The translations under genes were made by a program, and so were the position numbers. A stretch of DNA of 64,000 nt from UTCHB3 sp964625575 (GTDB lineage Bacteria; Bacteroidota; Ignavibacteria; Ignavibacteriales; Ignavibacteriaceae), in assembly GCA_964625575.1 (NCBI GenBank), contig CAZVBQ010000016.1, forward strand, positions 16,986 to 80,985, written 5' to 3'. Under the pieces are notes generated by a model. It was not told the origin of the DNA, made no database searches, and was given only the letters and a program-made list of their open reading frames with translations. The first letter of the stretch is position 1, and each line of letters starts with the position of its first letter. This document shows positions 36,654 to 44,951 of the stretch, piece after piece.

Positions 36654-37517
36654 TTAATGATTTCTTAACTCAATTTTAAGGGAAAAAGAAGCCAGAAATG
36701 TTCCTAAAACTGCGATTAACGGAGCGGCTCCCAACGCGAGAATAGTGCCGGTTGGTCCGGCTGTATCAACCGCGCGAACTCCTAAAAATTCAAACCGTGA
36801 ATTTACAACTATTGAGTAAAAAATTAATGTGACGAATGCACATATTATCCCTAAAGTGAAAGAACCCAAATACGCGGGAAATTTTATTTTGAATAAACTG
36901 CCTCCCACAAGCCTCATTGTGTTGAGATCTTCCCTCCTGACTTCAAACGCCGATCTTATGGACGTGTAGGCCAAATAGATGGAAAGAAGAAGGAAAAGCG
37001 CCGTCACCACGATAGCAATTGATCTCACTTTGCCGGTAAATTCGATGATCTCCTGCAACATTTTGGATCTGAACTCGTAACTCGCCACCCCATCGAGTTT
37101 CGCCATTTCATCGACGGTTTTCTCAAGGTCAGGCATGTTTCTTCCATCAGTGTCAAGATTCACAAGGATCGATGCAGGAAGAGGGTTGTTTCCGAGTATT
37201 TTTCTGAAATCTTCTCCCGTGGTAGCGATAAACTCCCTTTCAGCGTCAGTCGCGCTGATGTATTTAACCCCTTTTATGCCCGGCATTCCACGGAATTTCG
37301 CGATCAAAGCATCTTTTGCATCAGTTCCAAGAGAATCATCGAGATAAAAACTGGCGGTAACATTTCTTGTTAGCTCCGCGTTCAAAGCTCCTGAAAAATT
37401 GGTAACCAAATACGAAGCTACTGCAAATACCGAGGCGAGTAAAAGCGAGAAGAATGTGATGATTGTTGTGATACCGGCATGGCGTAAATTTCGCCAGGCT
37501 TCTTTAATATAGAACAT
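36654..37517 (-). CDS. ftsX: Cell division protein FtsX-like permease
   Basis: 287 residues, four membrane helices (one near residue 18-42, three in the last 130 residues) and a periplasmic loop after the first helix (SFYLDDSLGTDAKDALIAKF), the FtsX layout. SAFEVRREDLNTMRLVGGSLFKIKFP is the typical FtsX cytoplasmic loop. FtsEX activates peptidoglycan amidases at the septum. The ATPase gene ftsE is not adjacent, which is unusual. It is the last gene of the ybaB-recR-methyltransferase-lipoprotein run, 6 bases after the lipoprotein gene. Confidence 0.9.
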   Translation of the reverse strand: MFYIKEAWRNLRHAGITTIITFFSLLLASVFAVASYLVTNFSGALNAELTRNVTASFYLDDSLGTDAKDALIAKFRGMPGIKGVKYISATDAEREFIATTGEDFRKILGNNPLPASILVNLDTDGRNMPDLEKTVDEMAKLDGVASYEFRSKMLQEIIEFTGKVRSIAIVVTALFLLLSIYLAYTSIRSAFEVRREDLNTMRLVGGSLFKIKFPAYLGSFTLGIICAFVTLIFYSIVVNSRFEFLGVRAVDTAGPTGTILALGAAPLIAVLGTFLASFSLKIELRNH

Positions 37518-37523
37518 GTCGCC

Positions 37524-38033
37524 TTATAAGTTTGATTCGTCAATCCAGCGTGAAATTTGCCACCTTTTGGTGACCGCGTTTTTTTCAAGATCAAGGTTCA
37601 CCCTGCCGTTGATACGTACAATGTCACTGGGGTTGAAAGTTATGGTCAGATTAAAACTCCTGACAATATTCATTTTTAATGAGTCACCACTCGAAAGAAC
37701 TATATTGTTCCAGACAAGATCGAGTCGTTCAGAGTTTGAAAACAGTCCGTATGTTGTTCTTAACTCTTCATCCCTCCCCCATGATACATCAGCTCCCAGA
37801 TCATAGTCCCTGAATGTAAAAATAAAATCATCTTTAATAAGCGCCGAGTATATACTCGTATCTTTAAATGTATAGGCGTATTTCAGATTTGTAAAAACCC
37901 CGTCGGGCGTTGAAAGGTCACTCAACACTCCGCCGCCGCCCTGACCGTCTGAATAATGCCCCGGGGCGAATGGATTTTCACACGCCGAGAAGAACAACAG
38001 CACGGCAAACCCCATAACAAGCGAGAGCCGCAT
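37524..38033 (-). CDS. Predicted lipoprotein, NTF2-like (first of a pair)
   Basis: 169 residues. Lipobox LLFFSAC with lipidation Cys18. After a Gly-rich spacer, the body looks like a small alpha+beta NTF2/SnoaL-like fold: helical NLKYAYTFKDTSIYSALI, then strands ending in KRWQISRWIDES. The protein encoded just upstream (38033-38611) has the same plan and a matching QLWSIYQWLD ending, so the two are likely paralogs. No function known. Coupled (1-bp overlap) to the upstream lipoprotein gene. Confidence 0.8.
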   Translation of the reverse strand: MRLSLVMGFAVLLFFSACENPFAPGHYSDGQGGGGVLSDLSTPDGVFTNLKYAYTFKDTSIYSALIKDDFIFTFRDYDLGADVSWGRDEELRTTYGLFSNSERLDLVWNNIVLSSGDSLKMNIVRSFNLTITFNPSDIVRINGRVNLDLEKNAVTKRWQISRWIDESNL

Positions 38034-38611
38034 CAGTTGAAGTATCCTTTAACTTCACTCCACGTCGGAAGTACACCAGACTTTATATCAAGCCACTGAT
38101 AGATACTCCACAACTGCTGCTTGTCGCGAATTAGTTTGAATTGCAGTTTGCCTCCGAAAACGTTCGGCAGCCCCTGAATATTATGCGGGACTGTAAGATC
38201 ATAGTCAGCGGAGAGATACGCGCTGTCTCCAAACGAGATAAGGTCTTCATTTTGAAGTGTCAGACTGATCGAGGATTCCGCAGGAATCTTGTTGATAATG
38301 TTATTAAGGTACTGCTCCTCATCTTTCACCGACCACCCGAATGAGAGAACAGCGTGCTTGGAAATAGCTTCCGCGTTTGCCACGTAAGCGTAATTCTTTC
38401 CGTTTTTCAACGAATCACTGAATGATTTTAGATAATATTGAGTGCTCTTCGTCTGAATCGAATTGGTGAAATTGCTCACCACGCTCGCCACATCAACCGG
38501 CTGGAGGTAGTTGAATCTGGGCACATCGGGTATCTCCGGGGTGCGGGTTGTGAAGATATCACATCCGGCAACCAGGATCAGAAGTGAAGCGAAGATCAAG
38601 AGGCGATACAT
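38033..38611 (-). CDS. Predicted lipoprotein, NTF2-like (second of a pair)
   Basis: 192 residues. Lipobox LLILVAGC with lipidation Cys17. The mature part contains VVSNFTNSIQTKSTQYYLKSFSDS-type helices followed by strands (SAYLSADYDLTV, KLQFKLIRDKQQLWSIYQWLD), an NTF2-like pattern. It resembles its neighbour at 37524-38033. It overlaps the methyltransferase gene by 16 bp. Function unknown; the operon position before ftsX suggests an envelope task, but this is weak evidence. Confidence 0.8.
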   Translation of the reverse strand: MYRLLIFASLLILVAGCDIFTTRTPEIPDVPRFNYLQPVDVASVVSNFTNSIQTKSTQYYLKSFSDSLKNGKNYAYVANAEAISKHAVLSFGWSVKDEEQYLNNIINKIPAESSISLTLQNEDLISFGDSAYLSADYDLTVPHNIQGLPNVFGGKLQFKLIRDKQQLWSIYQWLDIKSGVLPTWSEVKGYFN

Positions 38612-39351
38612 ATAATTCTTTGAGATGATGATTCATCAAATTTACTCCCTGAATAGTCTCCGAACAACGATATTTTTGTTGCCCCGGCGCTCTCAAGAAG
38701 GGATATAATTTCTGCCGGTTCAAACATTCTTACAGATTCCTGAAACTCATGTGTTTCATCATTTGAAGTAAATCTAATCGATTTTACGACGCGGTTCCCT
38801 GTTATTTCCCTTGAAATATCATAAACCACACCGTTCCGCTTAACAGTGTCCGAACGTGATATATGCGATTTCAGATAGTTTGGATTTAATACATCCAGAA
38901 CAAAGTGTCCACCGCTTTTTCTCAATTCAAACGCGTTGGCAAGTGTGGAGAAATTATCATCGTCGTCGCGAAAATATCCCCAACTTGTGAAGATGCTCAG
39001 GACAAGGTCAAATCCGCTTCTAAAAGGGAGTGACCTTATGTCTCCCCTCACAAGCGACAATTCCACCCCTTCTTTCTCCATTTCGGAGCGGGCTGTGGTC
39101 AGCAGACGGTTGCTGAGATCAAATCCGGTTACGTTGAAACCTTCGGAGGCGAAAGTAACCGAGTGTCTTCCCGGTCCGCAACCAAGATCAAGTATTTTCG
39201 CGCCATGAGGAAGATCAAGTTCCTGTCTCAAAAATGAGATGAACCTGAGTGCTTCTCCCCTGTCCCTGTGAGAATAAAGATTGAGGTAATGTTCTGACTC
39301 AAACCAACACTCGAACCATTCAACTTCATTCTCCACCCCCCTCGACGTCAT
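38596..39351 (-). CDS. Class I SAM-dependent methyltransferase
   Basis: 251 residues. Rossmann-type methyltransferase with motif I ILDLGCGPGRHSVTFA, motif II VTGFDLSNRLL, motif III RGDIRSLPF and motif IV FDLVLSIFTSWGYF. The N-terminal FECWFESEHYLNLYSHRD segment is typical of a methyltransferase-25-like subfamily acting on small molecules. Substrate unknown. It follows recR with overlap of one base and is followed by two lipoprotein genes. Confidence 0.9.
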   Translation of the reverse strand: MTSRGVENEVEWFECWFESEHYLNLYSHRDRGEALRFISFLRQELDLPHGAKILDLGCGPGRHSVTFASEGFNVTGFDLSNRLLTTARSEMEKEGVELSLVRGDIRSLPFRSGFDLVLSIFTSWGYFRDDDDNFSTLANAFELRKSGGHFVLDVLNPNYLKSHISRSDTVKRNGVVYDISREITGNRVVKSIRFTSNDETHEFQESVRMFEPAEIISLLESAGATKISLFGDYSGSKFDESSSQRIICIAS

Positions 39352-39944
39352 CAGAACTTGCTCCGTCCAGTGACCGCCCGGCCAATAGTGGCATCGTCGG
39401 CAAATTCAATGTTTCCACCAATGGGAAGCCCACGCGCGATCCTGCTGACGGGGATTCCTGTCGGCAAAATAAGCCTGTTCAAATAAAGGGATGTGGCCTC
39501 ACCTTCAGTATCCGGATTAAGCGCGAGAATTACTTCCTTAACATCATCTTTCAGCCGGGTAAGGAGTTCTTTCACCTTCAGATTTTCGGGTCCAATACCG
39601 TTCAAAGGCGAGAGAACCCCACCCAACACATGGTAAGTTCCTGTGTATTCATGGGAGCGTTCGATGGCGATCACGTCGTTAATATCTTCAACCACACAGA
39701 TTATCGATTTGTCACGTCTTTCAGAACTGCAAATATCACAGATATCCTCTTCCCCAATGTTGAAGCAGATATTGCAGAATTTAATTCTGGTCTTTAGCCC
39801 GATAAGAGCTTCAGTGAGTTTGTCGATTTGATCAGGATCCTGGCGAAGGAGGTAGAGTGCCAGTCGTCTGGCACTTTTTGCTCCAACACCCGGAAATTTT
39901 GAGAATTCTTCTACAACCGCCTGAAGCGGTCCGGGTAAGTTCAT
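39351..39944 (-). CDS. recR: Recombination protein RecR
   Basis: 197 residues, typical. Helix-hairpin-helix start (EEFSKFPGVGAKSARRLALYLL), zinc motif of four Cys (CNICF and CDICS) and a Toprim domain (CVVEDINDVIAIERS, LALNPDTEGEATSLYL). It works with RecO/RecF to load RecA at gaps. It lies 3 bases after ybaB, the common bacterial arrangement. Confidence 0.97.
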   Translation of the reverse strand: MNLPGPLQAVVEEFSKFPGVGAKSARRLALYLLRQDPDQIDKLTEALIGLKTRIKFCNICFNIGEEDICDICSSERRDKSIICVVEDINDVIAIERSHEYTGTYHVLGGVLSPLNGIGPENLKVKELLTRLKDDVKEVILALNPDTEGEATSLYLNRLILPTGIPVSRIARGLPIGGNIEFADDATIGRAVTGRSKF

Positions 39945-39947
39945 AAA

Positions 39948-40280
39948 TTAGAATCCGGGCAGATTCATCCCGGGAGGGATCACGCCTTTGGTGAGTTTGC
40001 CCATCTCATCTTCGTGCATCTTTTTAGCTGCAACAATCGCTTTATTAACGGCAGCAACTATGAGGTCTTCAAGTACCTCTTTGTCGTCCGGAACAATAAC
40101 AGCAGGATCGAGCACTATGGAAACCAGTTCATTGTTTCCGTTAACGGTTGCCTTGATCATGCCACCGCCGGCTTCCTCGGTTATGGTTTTTGCAGCGAGT
40201 TCATTCTGGAGTTTCGCCATATCCTCTTGTAATTTTTGAACCTGGCGCATCATCTGCTGCATATTTGGTTTATTGAACAT
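39948..40280 (-). CDS. ybaB: YbaB/EbfC nucleoid-associated protein
   Basis: 110 residues. The family layout is clear: a coiled helix QMMRQVQKLQEDMAKLQNEL, the central strands (VNGNNELVSIVLDPAVI) and the C-terminal helices, ending in a PPGMNLPGF tail. Small DNA-binding dimer. Strong CGGAGG ribosome site. It is the first gene of a six-gene unit with recR, methyltransferase, two lipoproteins and ftsX, divergent from the plus-strand operon at 40384. Confidence 0.95.
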   Translation of the reverse strand: MFNKPNMQQMMRQVQKLQEDMAKLQNELAAKTITEEAGGGMIKATVNGNNELVSIVLDPAVIVPDDKEVLEDLIVAAVNKAIVAAKKMHEDEMGKLTKGVIPPGMNLPGF

Positions 40281-40340
40281 CTATCCTCCGTTATGAAGAG
40301 TTATTTTAAGAAATTGTTTATTTATGTAATTCGTAAACTT

Positions 40341-40348
40341 TATATTTG
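40341..40348 (+). promoter_or_regulatory. Candidate -7 box of the plus-strand pur/psd operon
   Basis: TATATTTG, identical to the box at 36620-36627, 35 bases before the first gene of the operon. A weak upstream element (TTTA at 40317-40320) lies 20 bases away. Pattern-based. Confidence 0.4.
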
Positions 40349-40383
40349 GCATCTACAAATTTTCAATTTGAAAAGCGAGAAAA

Positions 40384-40989
40384 GTGCAGATAGAATTGGA
40401 GAATCACTCAAAAAAAAGCGGAATAACTAAAAAGCGCGTTGCTAATTTACGAGGAAATTCTCTAATTATTTCTCCGCAACTTTTTGACTACCTGAAAGAG
40501 TTCAACCTCCCCCTTCTGCCGTATCCCGGACTCGAAAAAGGGGTAACCGAACTAAGATTCAAAATAAAGGTGGTTAATCTTGCTGATCTGTATTTGTCAG
40601 AAATTGGTAAGACGGAAGTGTTGCAGCCACTTAAGGTTCCGGGTCACTACGTGTTCCCGGATGGTGAGCCGGCCGGGATGATAACCGATTCAATGCTTTA
40701 CTCTCTCGGGCTTTCATCTCCCGGTGAGTACAGGGCTGCGGCCAAACTTGCATACAAGCTTAATGCCGTTTTAAGATCTTTTTTTGAGAGAAGAGGCTGC
40801 GATCTCGTTTCGGTGCTGGTATCGTTTGTTGTTCAGGAAGAAAAAGTCATGATCAACGGAAAGTTCCACTACACCGATATAATTGTGACACCTCCTGAAC
40901 GGAACAAGAGCCTGGATGAATTCATCATCCATGGTAACTCTGTAAAAGTTCGTAATTACATTAAATTTTTTAATAAAATTCTGGAATAG
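40384..40989 (+). CDS. PurC-like protein lacking the N-terminal nucleotide-binding part, function unknown
   Basis: 201 residues, GTG start with a weak ribosome site; a TTG three codons later is possible. I do not recognise an intact enzyme. The second half resembles SAICAR synthetase (PurC): GEYRAAAKLAYKLNAVLRSFF with RRGCDLVSVLVSF parallels the PurC helix (Y-K-x-N-x-V-L-x-x-x-F) and the following LVD-x-K-x-E-F-G strand, but the catalytic Asp, Lys and Glu of that strand are missing. The segment TELRFKIKVVNLADLYL may match the PurC VVRN strand. About 50 N-terminal residues of PurC are absent. It is the first gene of an operon with psd, pssA, purS and purQ; the next gene starts at the base after its stop. 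It may be a regulator or an enzyme of new function; the homology is a by-eye inference. Confidence 0.55.
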   Translation: MQIELENHSKKSGITKKRVANLRGNSLIISPQLFDYLKEFNLPLLPYPGLEKGVTELRFKIKVVNLADLYLSEIGKTEVLQPLKVPGHYVFPDGEPAGMITDSMLYSLGLSSPGEYRAAAKLAYKLNAVLRSFFERRGCDLVSVLVSFVVQEEKVMINGKFHYTDIIVTPPERNKSLDEFIIHGNSVKVRNYIKFFNKILE

Positions 40990-41664
40990 ATGTTAACTAA
41001 ATACGGTTATTTCACGATTGGCATCGTGTTACTGATATCCTTTGCCCTGATAGCAACCGGGATATGGCTGGGTGATAAACCCTTCATCAAGTATCCCCTC
41101 TTCGCTCTCGCGGCATTTCTCACGATCTTTACATTGAATTTCTTCCGTGATCCTGAGAGAACAACACCAACCGGCGATGACCTTGTTATGTCACCTGCTG
41201 ACGGGAAGGTATTGTTTGTAAAGGAAGTTTATGATGATGAATATATTAAGGGGAAGGCACTGCAAATTTCGGTGTTTATGTCGCCGCTCAACGTTCACGT
41301 TAACAGGATACCTGTAGCCGGAAAGGTTGAGTATCTGAAGTACCACGAAGGCAAATACCTTGTGGCTTGGGATGACAAGTCTTCATCTGAAAATGAAAGA
41401 TTTTTAACCGGGATCAATTATGGCTCCGGTAAGGTTCTCTTTTCGCAGATCGCGGGATACGTCGCTCGACGGATCGTGAACGATCTAAAGGAGGGGCAAA
41501 AGGTTAAGGCCGGAGAACGTTTCGGCATGATAAAATTTGGCAGCAGGGTCGATGTTCTTGTTGACCCTTCAAGCATCCCTCAAGTGAAAGCCGGGGATGC
41601 AGTGACTGCCGGGGAGACGGTACTTTTTAAGCTTGCGAATGGAAGCAAAAATGTTTCAAAATAA
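40990..41664 (+). CDS. psd: Phosphatidylserine decarboxylase (short, archaeal-type proenzyme)
   Basis: 224 residues. Two membrane helices at the N-terminus (IGIVLLISFALIATGIWL and YPLFALAAFLTIFTLNFF), then the decarboxylase core: FRDPERTTP, SPADGKVLFV, ISVFMSPLNVHVNR and the self-cleavage motif FGSRVD, where Gly-Ser hydrolysis forms the pyruvoyl group. It makes phosphatidylethanolamine in the inner membrane. It overlaps pssA, the preceding step of the pathway, by 14 bp. Confidence 0.94.
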   Translation: MLTKYGYFTIGIVLLISFALIATGIWLGDKPFIKYPLFALAAFLTIFTLNFFRDPERTTPTGDDLVMSPADGKVLFVKEVYDDEYIKGKALQISVFMSPLNVHVNRIPVAGKVEYLKYHEGKYLVAWDDKSSSENERFLTGINYGSGKVLFSQIAGYVARRIVNDLKEGQKVKAGERFGMIKFGSRVDVLVDPSSIPQVKAGDAVTAGETVLFKLANGSKNVSK

Positions 41665-42364
41665 ACGCGCTATAATTCCGGGTTTGCTCACCTTGAGCAA
41701 CCTTACTTGCGGTTACCTCTCGATAGTTTACGCGTCGCGGGAGGAATTCACCGTCGCCGGGTACTTGATACTCGCCTCGGCGTTTTTCGACCTGATAGAT
41801 GGACTTGCCGCCCGGCTTCTGAAAGCAGCCTCAAACTTTGGCGTGCAGCTTGATTCACTCGCCGATATTGTGGGATTTGGCGCCCCTACCGCGTTTCTTA
41901 TCTACAAATATAAACTTGAAGAGACAGGTAACTGGGGTCTTGTAATAAGCCTCCTCTTTCTCGTCGCCGGAGCGCTCCGGCTCGCGAGGTTCAATACCGA
42001 GGTGAGTTCCGATCTTAAAAAGCACGATTTTAAGGGAATTCCCATTCCCGTGGCGGCACTTCTTGTCACCCTGCTCGTTCTCGCGCAGATAGAAAGCAGC
42101 CTCATCCCCTGGAACTGGAAAATGTTCTTCCCTGCCATAACAATAATCGCGGCGGCAGGAATGGTTTCAAGCTTGAAGTTCGCGGCATTCCCCAAAGCAA
42201 ACGCGAAATTCTTCAAAAAAAATCCGGCTGCAACAATTTTATTGGTTGCAACTCCTTTTGCTATATGGTTTTATGGAGTAACCGGCCTTTTTGTAACATT
42301 TGTTTTTGGTATTTTATATAACCTCGCGCAAGGTTATGTTTCATTTTTGAAAATCAAGAAGTAA
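41651..42364 (+). CDS. pssA: CDP-diacylglycerol-serine O-phosphatidyltransferase
   Basis: 237 residues, six to seven membrane helices. The CDP-alcohol phosphotransferase motif DG-x2-AR-x8-G-x3-D-x3-D is complete (DGLAAR, then FGVQLDSLAD). N-terminal PGLLTLSNLTCGYLSIVYA is typical of PssA. It makes phosphatidylserine, which Psd decarboxylates. ATG at 41651 has a GGAAG site; a start six codons earlier is less likely. Coupled to psd. Confidence 0.95.
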   Translation: MFQNKRAIIPGLLTLSNLTCGYLSIVYASREEFTVAGYLILASAFFDLIDGLAARLLKAASNFGVQLDSLADIVGFGAPTAFLIYKYKLEETGNWGLVISLLFLVAGALRLARFNTEVSSDLKKHDFKGIPIPVAALLVTLLVLAQIESSLIPWNWKMFFPAITIIAAAGMVSSLKFAAFPKANAKFFKKNPAATILLVATPFAIWFYGVTGLFVTFVFGILYNLAQGYVSFLKIKK

Positions 42365-42376
42365 ACCGGAACTGAC

Positions 42377-42634
42377 GTGTTCAAAGCAAAAGTGATCATC
42401 AAGAGAAGGAAGTCGATCCTCGACCCGCAAGGCAAGGCTGCTGAACAGGGAGCCCGGTTGCTCGGGTTCAATAACATAGCCTCCGTGCGTATCAACAAGG
42501 AAGTGGAATTCTTCGTTAATCTCTCATCAAAAGAGGAAGCCCTCAAAGAAGTTAACGAGTTTTCAACCAAGCTTCTTGCCAATCCGATAATGGAAGATTT
42601 TGAAGTGTTTCTGGAAGAGATCAATGAAGCCTGA
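42377..42634 (+). CDS. purS: Phosphoribosylformylglycinamidine synthase subunit PurS
   Basis: 85 residues, GTG start. KVIIKRRKSILDPQGKAAEQGARLLGF is the PurS signature, and the protein has the normal length of this small dimeric subunit. It bridges PurL and PurQ in the FGAM synthase complex of purine synthesis. It overlaps purQ by 11 bp. purL is not in the window. Confidence 0.95.
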   Translation: MFKAKVIIKRRKSILDPQGKAAEQGARLLGFNNIASVRINKEVEFFVNLSSKEEALKEVNEFSTKLLANPIMEDFEVFLEEINEA

Positions 42635-43340
42635 GTTCGGAGTTGTCGTTTTTCCCGGATCAAACTGCGACCACGATGCTTACTCGTCGTTAAAGCATGA
42701 GCTTGGGTACGATGTCGAATTTCTTTGGCACAAAGACCACTCATTAAAAGATTGCAACGTGATAATCCTCCCCGGAGGTTTTTCATACGGTGACTATATA
42801 AGATGTGGTGCCGTCGCGAAGCTCTCCCCGATCATGAGTGAAGTTGTAAAATTTGCAGCAGCCGGAGGTATCGTCATCGGAATATGCAATGGATTTCAGA
42901 TACTTTGCGAAACCGGTCTTCTGCCCGGGGTGCTGCTCAAAAATGAGAACCTCAAGTTCATCTGTGAAGATGTGCATTTAAAAGTGGACGGCGCGTCAGA
43001 CATTTTCGCGAGCGGATCTCAGGGTAAGATTGCGACCATCCCCATAGCCCACGGTGAAGGTAATTACTTTATTGAACCTGATGGGCTTGAAGAACTTGAA
43101 AGAAATGGACAGGTTCTTTTCCGCTATAGCGATGCCTCCGGAAATGTAATTCCGGACTCAAATCCTAACGGATCGCTCAAAAATATTGCCGGGATTGTGA
43201 ATGAAAATGGCAACGTTCTTGGAATGATGCCCCACCCCGAAAGAGCCTGCAGTTCACTTCTTGGAAATGAAGACGGAAAGTTCATCTTTACGTCAATTGC
43301 TGAATTTATTAAAAAGAAAGAGGTAGAAAATGTTCTCTAA
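42624..43340 (+). CDS. purQ: Phosphoribosylformylglycinamidine synthase subunit PurQ
   Basis: 238 residues. Class I glutamine amidotransferase: nucleophile Cys in GICNGFQIL, and the His-Glu pair in MMPHPERAC. The start FGVVVFPGSNCDHDAY is the PurQ signature, with the oxyanion region PGGFSYGDYIRCGA. It supplies ammonia to PurL. ATG at 42624 with GGAAGAG site, inside the end of purS. The tatA start lies within its last codons (11-bp overlap). Confidence 0.97.
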   Translation: MKPEFGVVVFPGSNCDHDAYSSLKHELGYDVEFLWHKDHSLKDCNVIILPGGFSYGDYIRCGAVAKLSPIMSEVVKFAAAGGIVIGICNGFQILCETGLLPGVLLKNENLKFICEDVHLKVDGASDIFASGSQGKIATIPIAHGEGNYFIEPDGLEELERNGQVLFRYSDASGNVIPDSNPNGSLKNIAGIVNENGNVLGMMPHPERACSSLLGNEDGKFIFTSIAEFIKKKEVENVL

Positions 43341-43527
43341 TCTCGGACCATTGGAGATATTCCTTATTGTGCTTGTTGTACTTCTCCTTTTCGGTGCTAA
43401 AAAGATTCCCGAGCTTGCTCAGGGTGTCGGCAAAGGCATGAGAGAGTTCAAAAAAGCGATCAAGGATGTCGAACAGGATATCAAGTTAGACGAAACCAAA
43501 GATCAGAATAAAAACAACCCGCAGTAA
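43330..43527 (+). CDS. tatA: Twin-arginine translocase subunit TatA/E
   Basis: 65 residues. GPLEIFLIVLVVLLLFGAKKIPELAQGVGKGMREF shows (in part) the single membrane helix, the FGxxKxPEL hinge and the amphipathic helix of TatA. The tail is short and charged. It forms the pore-like component for folded proteins. It overlaps purQ by 11 bp; tatB and tatC are not near. Confidence 0.93.
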   Translation: MFSNLGPLEIFLIVLVVLLLFGAKKIPELAQGVGKGMREFKKAIKDVEQDIKLDETKDQNKNNPQ

Positions 43528-43535
43528 CCGTCAGA

Positions 43536-44951
43536 TTGCCGCTTAACTACTCCTCCCTCGCTGAAAAACGGGAACTGATCCTTTCGGGTAAACTCGACCC
43601 GGTTGAAAATGTCAGATATTTTCTCCAAAAAATAGAAGGAAATGCTGACATTAACGCCTATCTGCATGTAAACCAATCAGTTCTGAAAGATGCTGAGTCG
43701 CTACGCTTGAAATCATCTTCCGGCGCGATTCCCGGCAGATTGTTTGGGGCTGTGGTTGCGGTGAAAGATGTAATTTCTGTCAGTGGAATGCCGATGACGT
43801 GCGCGTCAAAAGTGCTTGAAAATTTTGAGCCTGTTTACAACGCGACAGTGGTACAAAAGCTTCTATCTGAAGATGCCCTGATAATCGGTAAGTTGAATTG
43901 TGATGAGTTCGCCATGGGCTCTTCAAATGAAAACTCTGCCTACGGCAAGGTTCTTAATCCCGTCGATAAAACCCGTGTACCGGGTGGTTCTTCCGGTGGC
44001 TCGGCTGCTGCTGTGGCAGCAGGGCTTTGTGATGTGGCACTGGGAACCGATACAGGTGGCTCCATCCGTCAACCCGCGGCATTTTGCGGTGTCTACGGTA
44101 TTAAACCCACCTGGTCACGCGTCTCCCGGTATGGCCTGACCGCGTTCGCCTCATCATTCGATTCAATCGGCCCCCTCGCTAACACGCCTGAAGATTGCGC
44201 GCTTGTTTTGGATGTTATTTCAGGACATGACCCGAATGATTCAACTTCCACCCACGGGTATGAATCTATTTCGTTCCCCCTCTCCACCCCGGAGAAGGGT
44301 TTAAGAATCGGACTTCCTGTCGAATATTTCGGAGAGGGACTTGATCCGGAGATCCGGAACGGGGTTGAAGCCATCGCGGCGAAACTTGAAGCGCTCGGAC
44401 ACGTTGTAGACAGGGTAAGTCTGCCGGGAACGGAACACACCATCGCGGCCTATTATGTGCTCACTACAGCGGAAGCTGCTTCAAATCTTTCCAGGTACGA
44501 TGGTGTCAGATACGGGGTTCGCTCCGGTAAACAGTCATCACTTGGTGAAATGTATGTTGAAACCAGATCTGAAGGTCTAGGCACGGAAGTAAAAAGGCGA
44601 ATAATGCTGGGAAATTATGTGCTTTCGGGAGGGTATTATGATGCTTATTTCAGCAAGGCACAAAAGGTCAGGCGCCTGATCAAAAACGATTTCACAAAAG
44701 TTTTCTCAGATCATGATCTGATATTAACTCCGGTCACTCCGGAACTCCCCTTTAAATTCGGCGAGATGTCATCCGATCCACTTGCGATGTATCTTGGTGA
44801 TATCTACACCACTTCAGTTAATCTGGCGGGTTTGCCAGCCATCTCAATTCCGGCAGGGCTCTCCAAAGAAGGGCTTCCTCTGGCAGCGCAGTTCATTGCT
44901 CCCGAATTCGAGGAAGAACTTCTCCTCAGAGTCGCGAAACTGCTACATTAA
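43536..44951 (+). CDS. gatA: Asp-tRNA(Asn)/Glu-tRNA(Gln) amidotransferase subunit A
   Basis: 471 residues. Amidase-signature enzyme: catalytic Lys in VAVKDVI, the Gly/Ser-rich GGSSGGSAAAVAAG with cis-Ser, and the nucleophile Ser in TDTGGSIRQPAAFCGVYGIKP. SRYGLTAFASSFDSIGP is diagnostic of GatA. It releases ammonia from glutamine to amidate misacylated tRNA with GatB and GatC, which are not in this window. The start is TTG at 43536 with a weak ribosome site, 8 bases after tatA. Its stop overlaps the convergent ribBA stop by 9 bp. Confidence 0.95.
   Translation: MPLNYSSLAEKRELILSGKLDPVENVRYFLQKIEGNADINAYLHVNQSVLKDAESLRLKSSSGAIPGRLFGAVVAVKDVISVSGMPMTCASKVLENFEPVYNATVVQKLLSEDALIIGKLNCDEFAMGSSNENSAYGKVLNPVDKTRVPGGSSGGSAAAVAAGLCDVALGTDTGGSIRQPAAFCGVYGIKPTWSRVSRYGLTAFASSFDSIGPLANTPEDCALVLDVISGHDPNDSTSTHGYESISFPLSTPEKGLRIGLPVEYFGEGLDPEIRNGVEAIAAKLEALGHVVDRVSLPGTEHTIAAYYVLTTAEAASNLSRYDGVRYGVRSGKQSSLGEMYVETRSEGLGTEVKRRIMLGNYVLSGGYYDAYFSKAQKVRRLIKNDFTKVFSDHDLILTPVTPELPFKFGEMSSDPLAMYLGDIYTTSVNLAGLPAISIPAGLSKEGLPLAAQFIAPEFEEELLLRVAKLLH

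Noticed and set aside
40384..40989. Annotating this gene as a functional purC
   Set aside because: The N-terminal nucleotide-binding part and the key Asp/Lys/Glu residues are absent, so an active SAICAR synthetase is unlikely.
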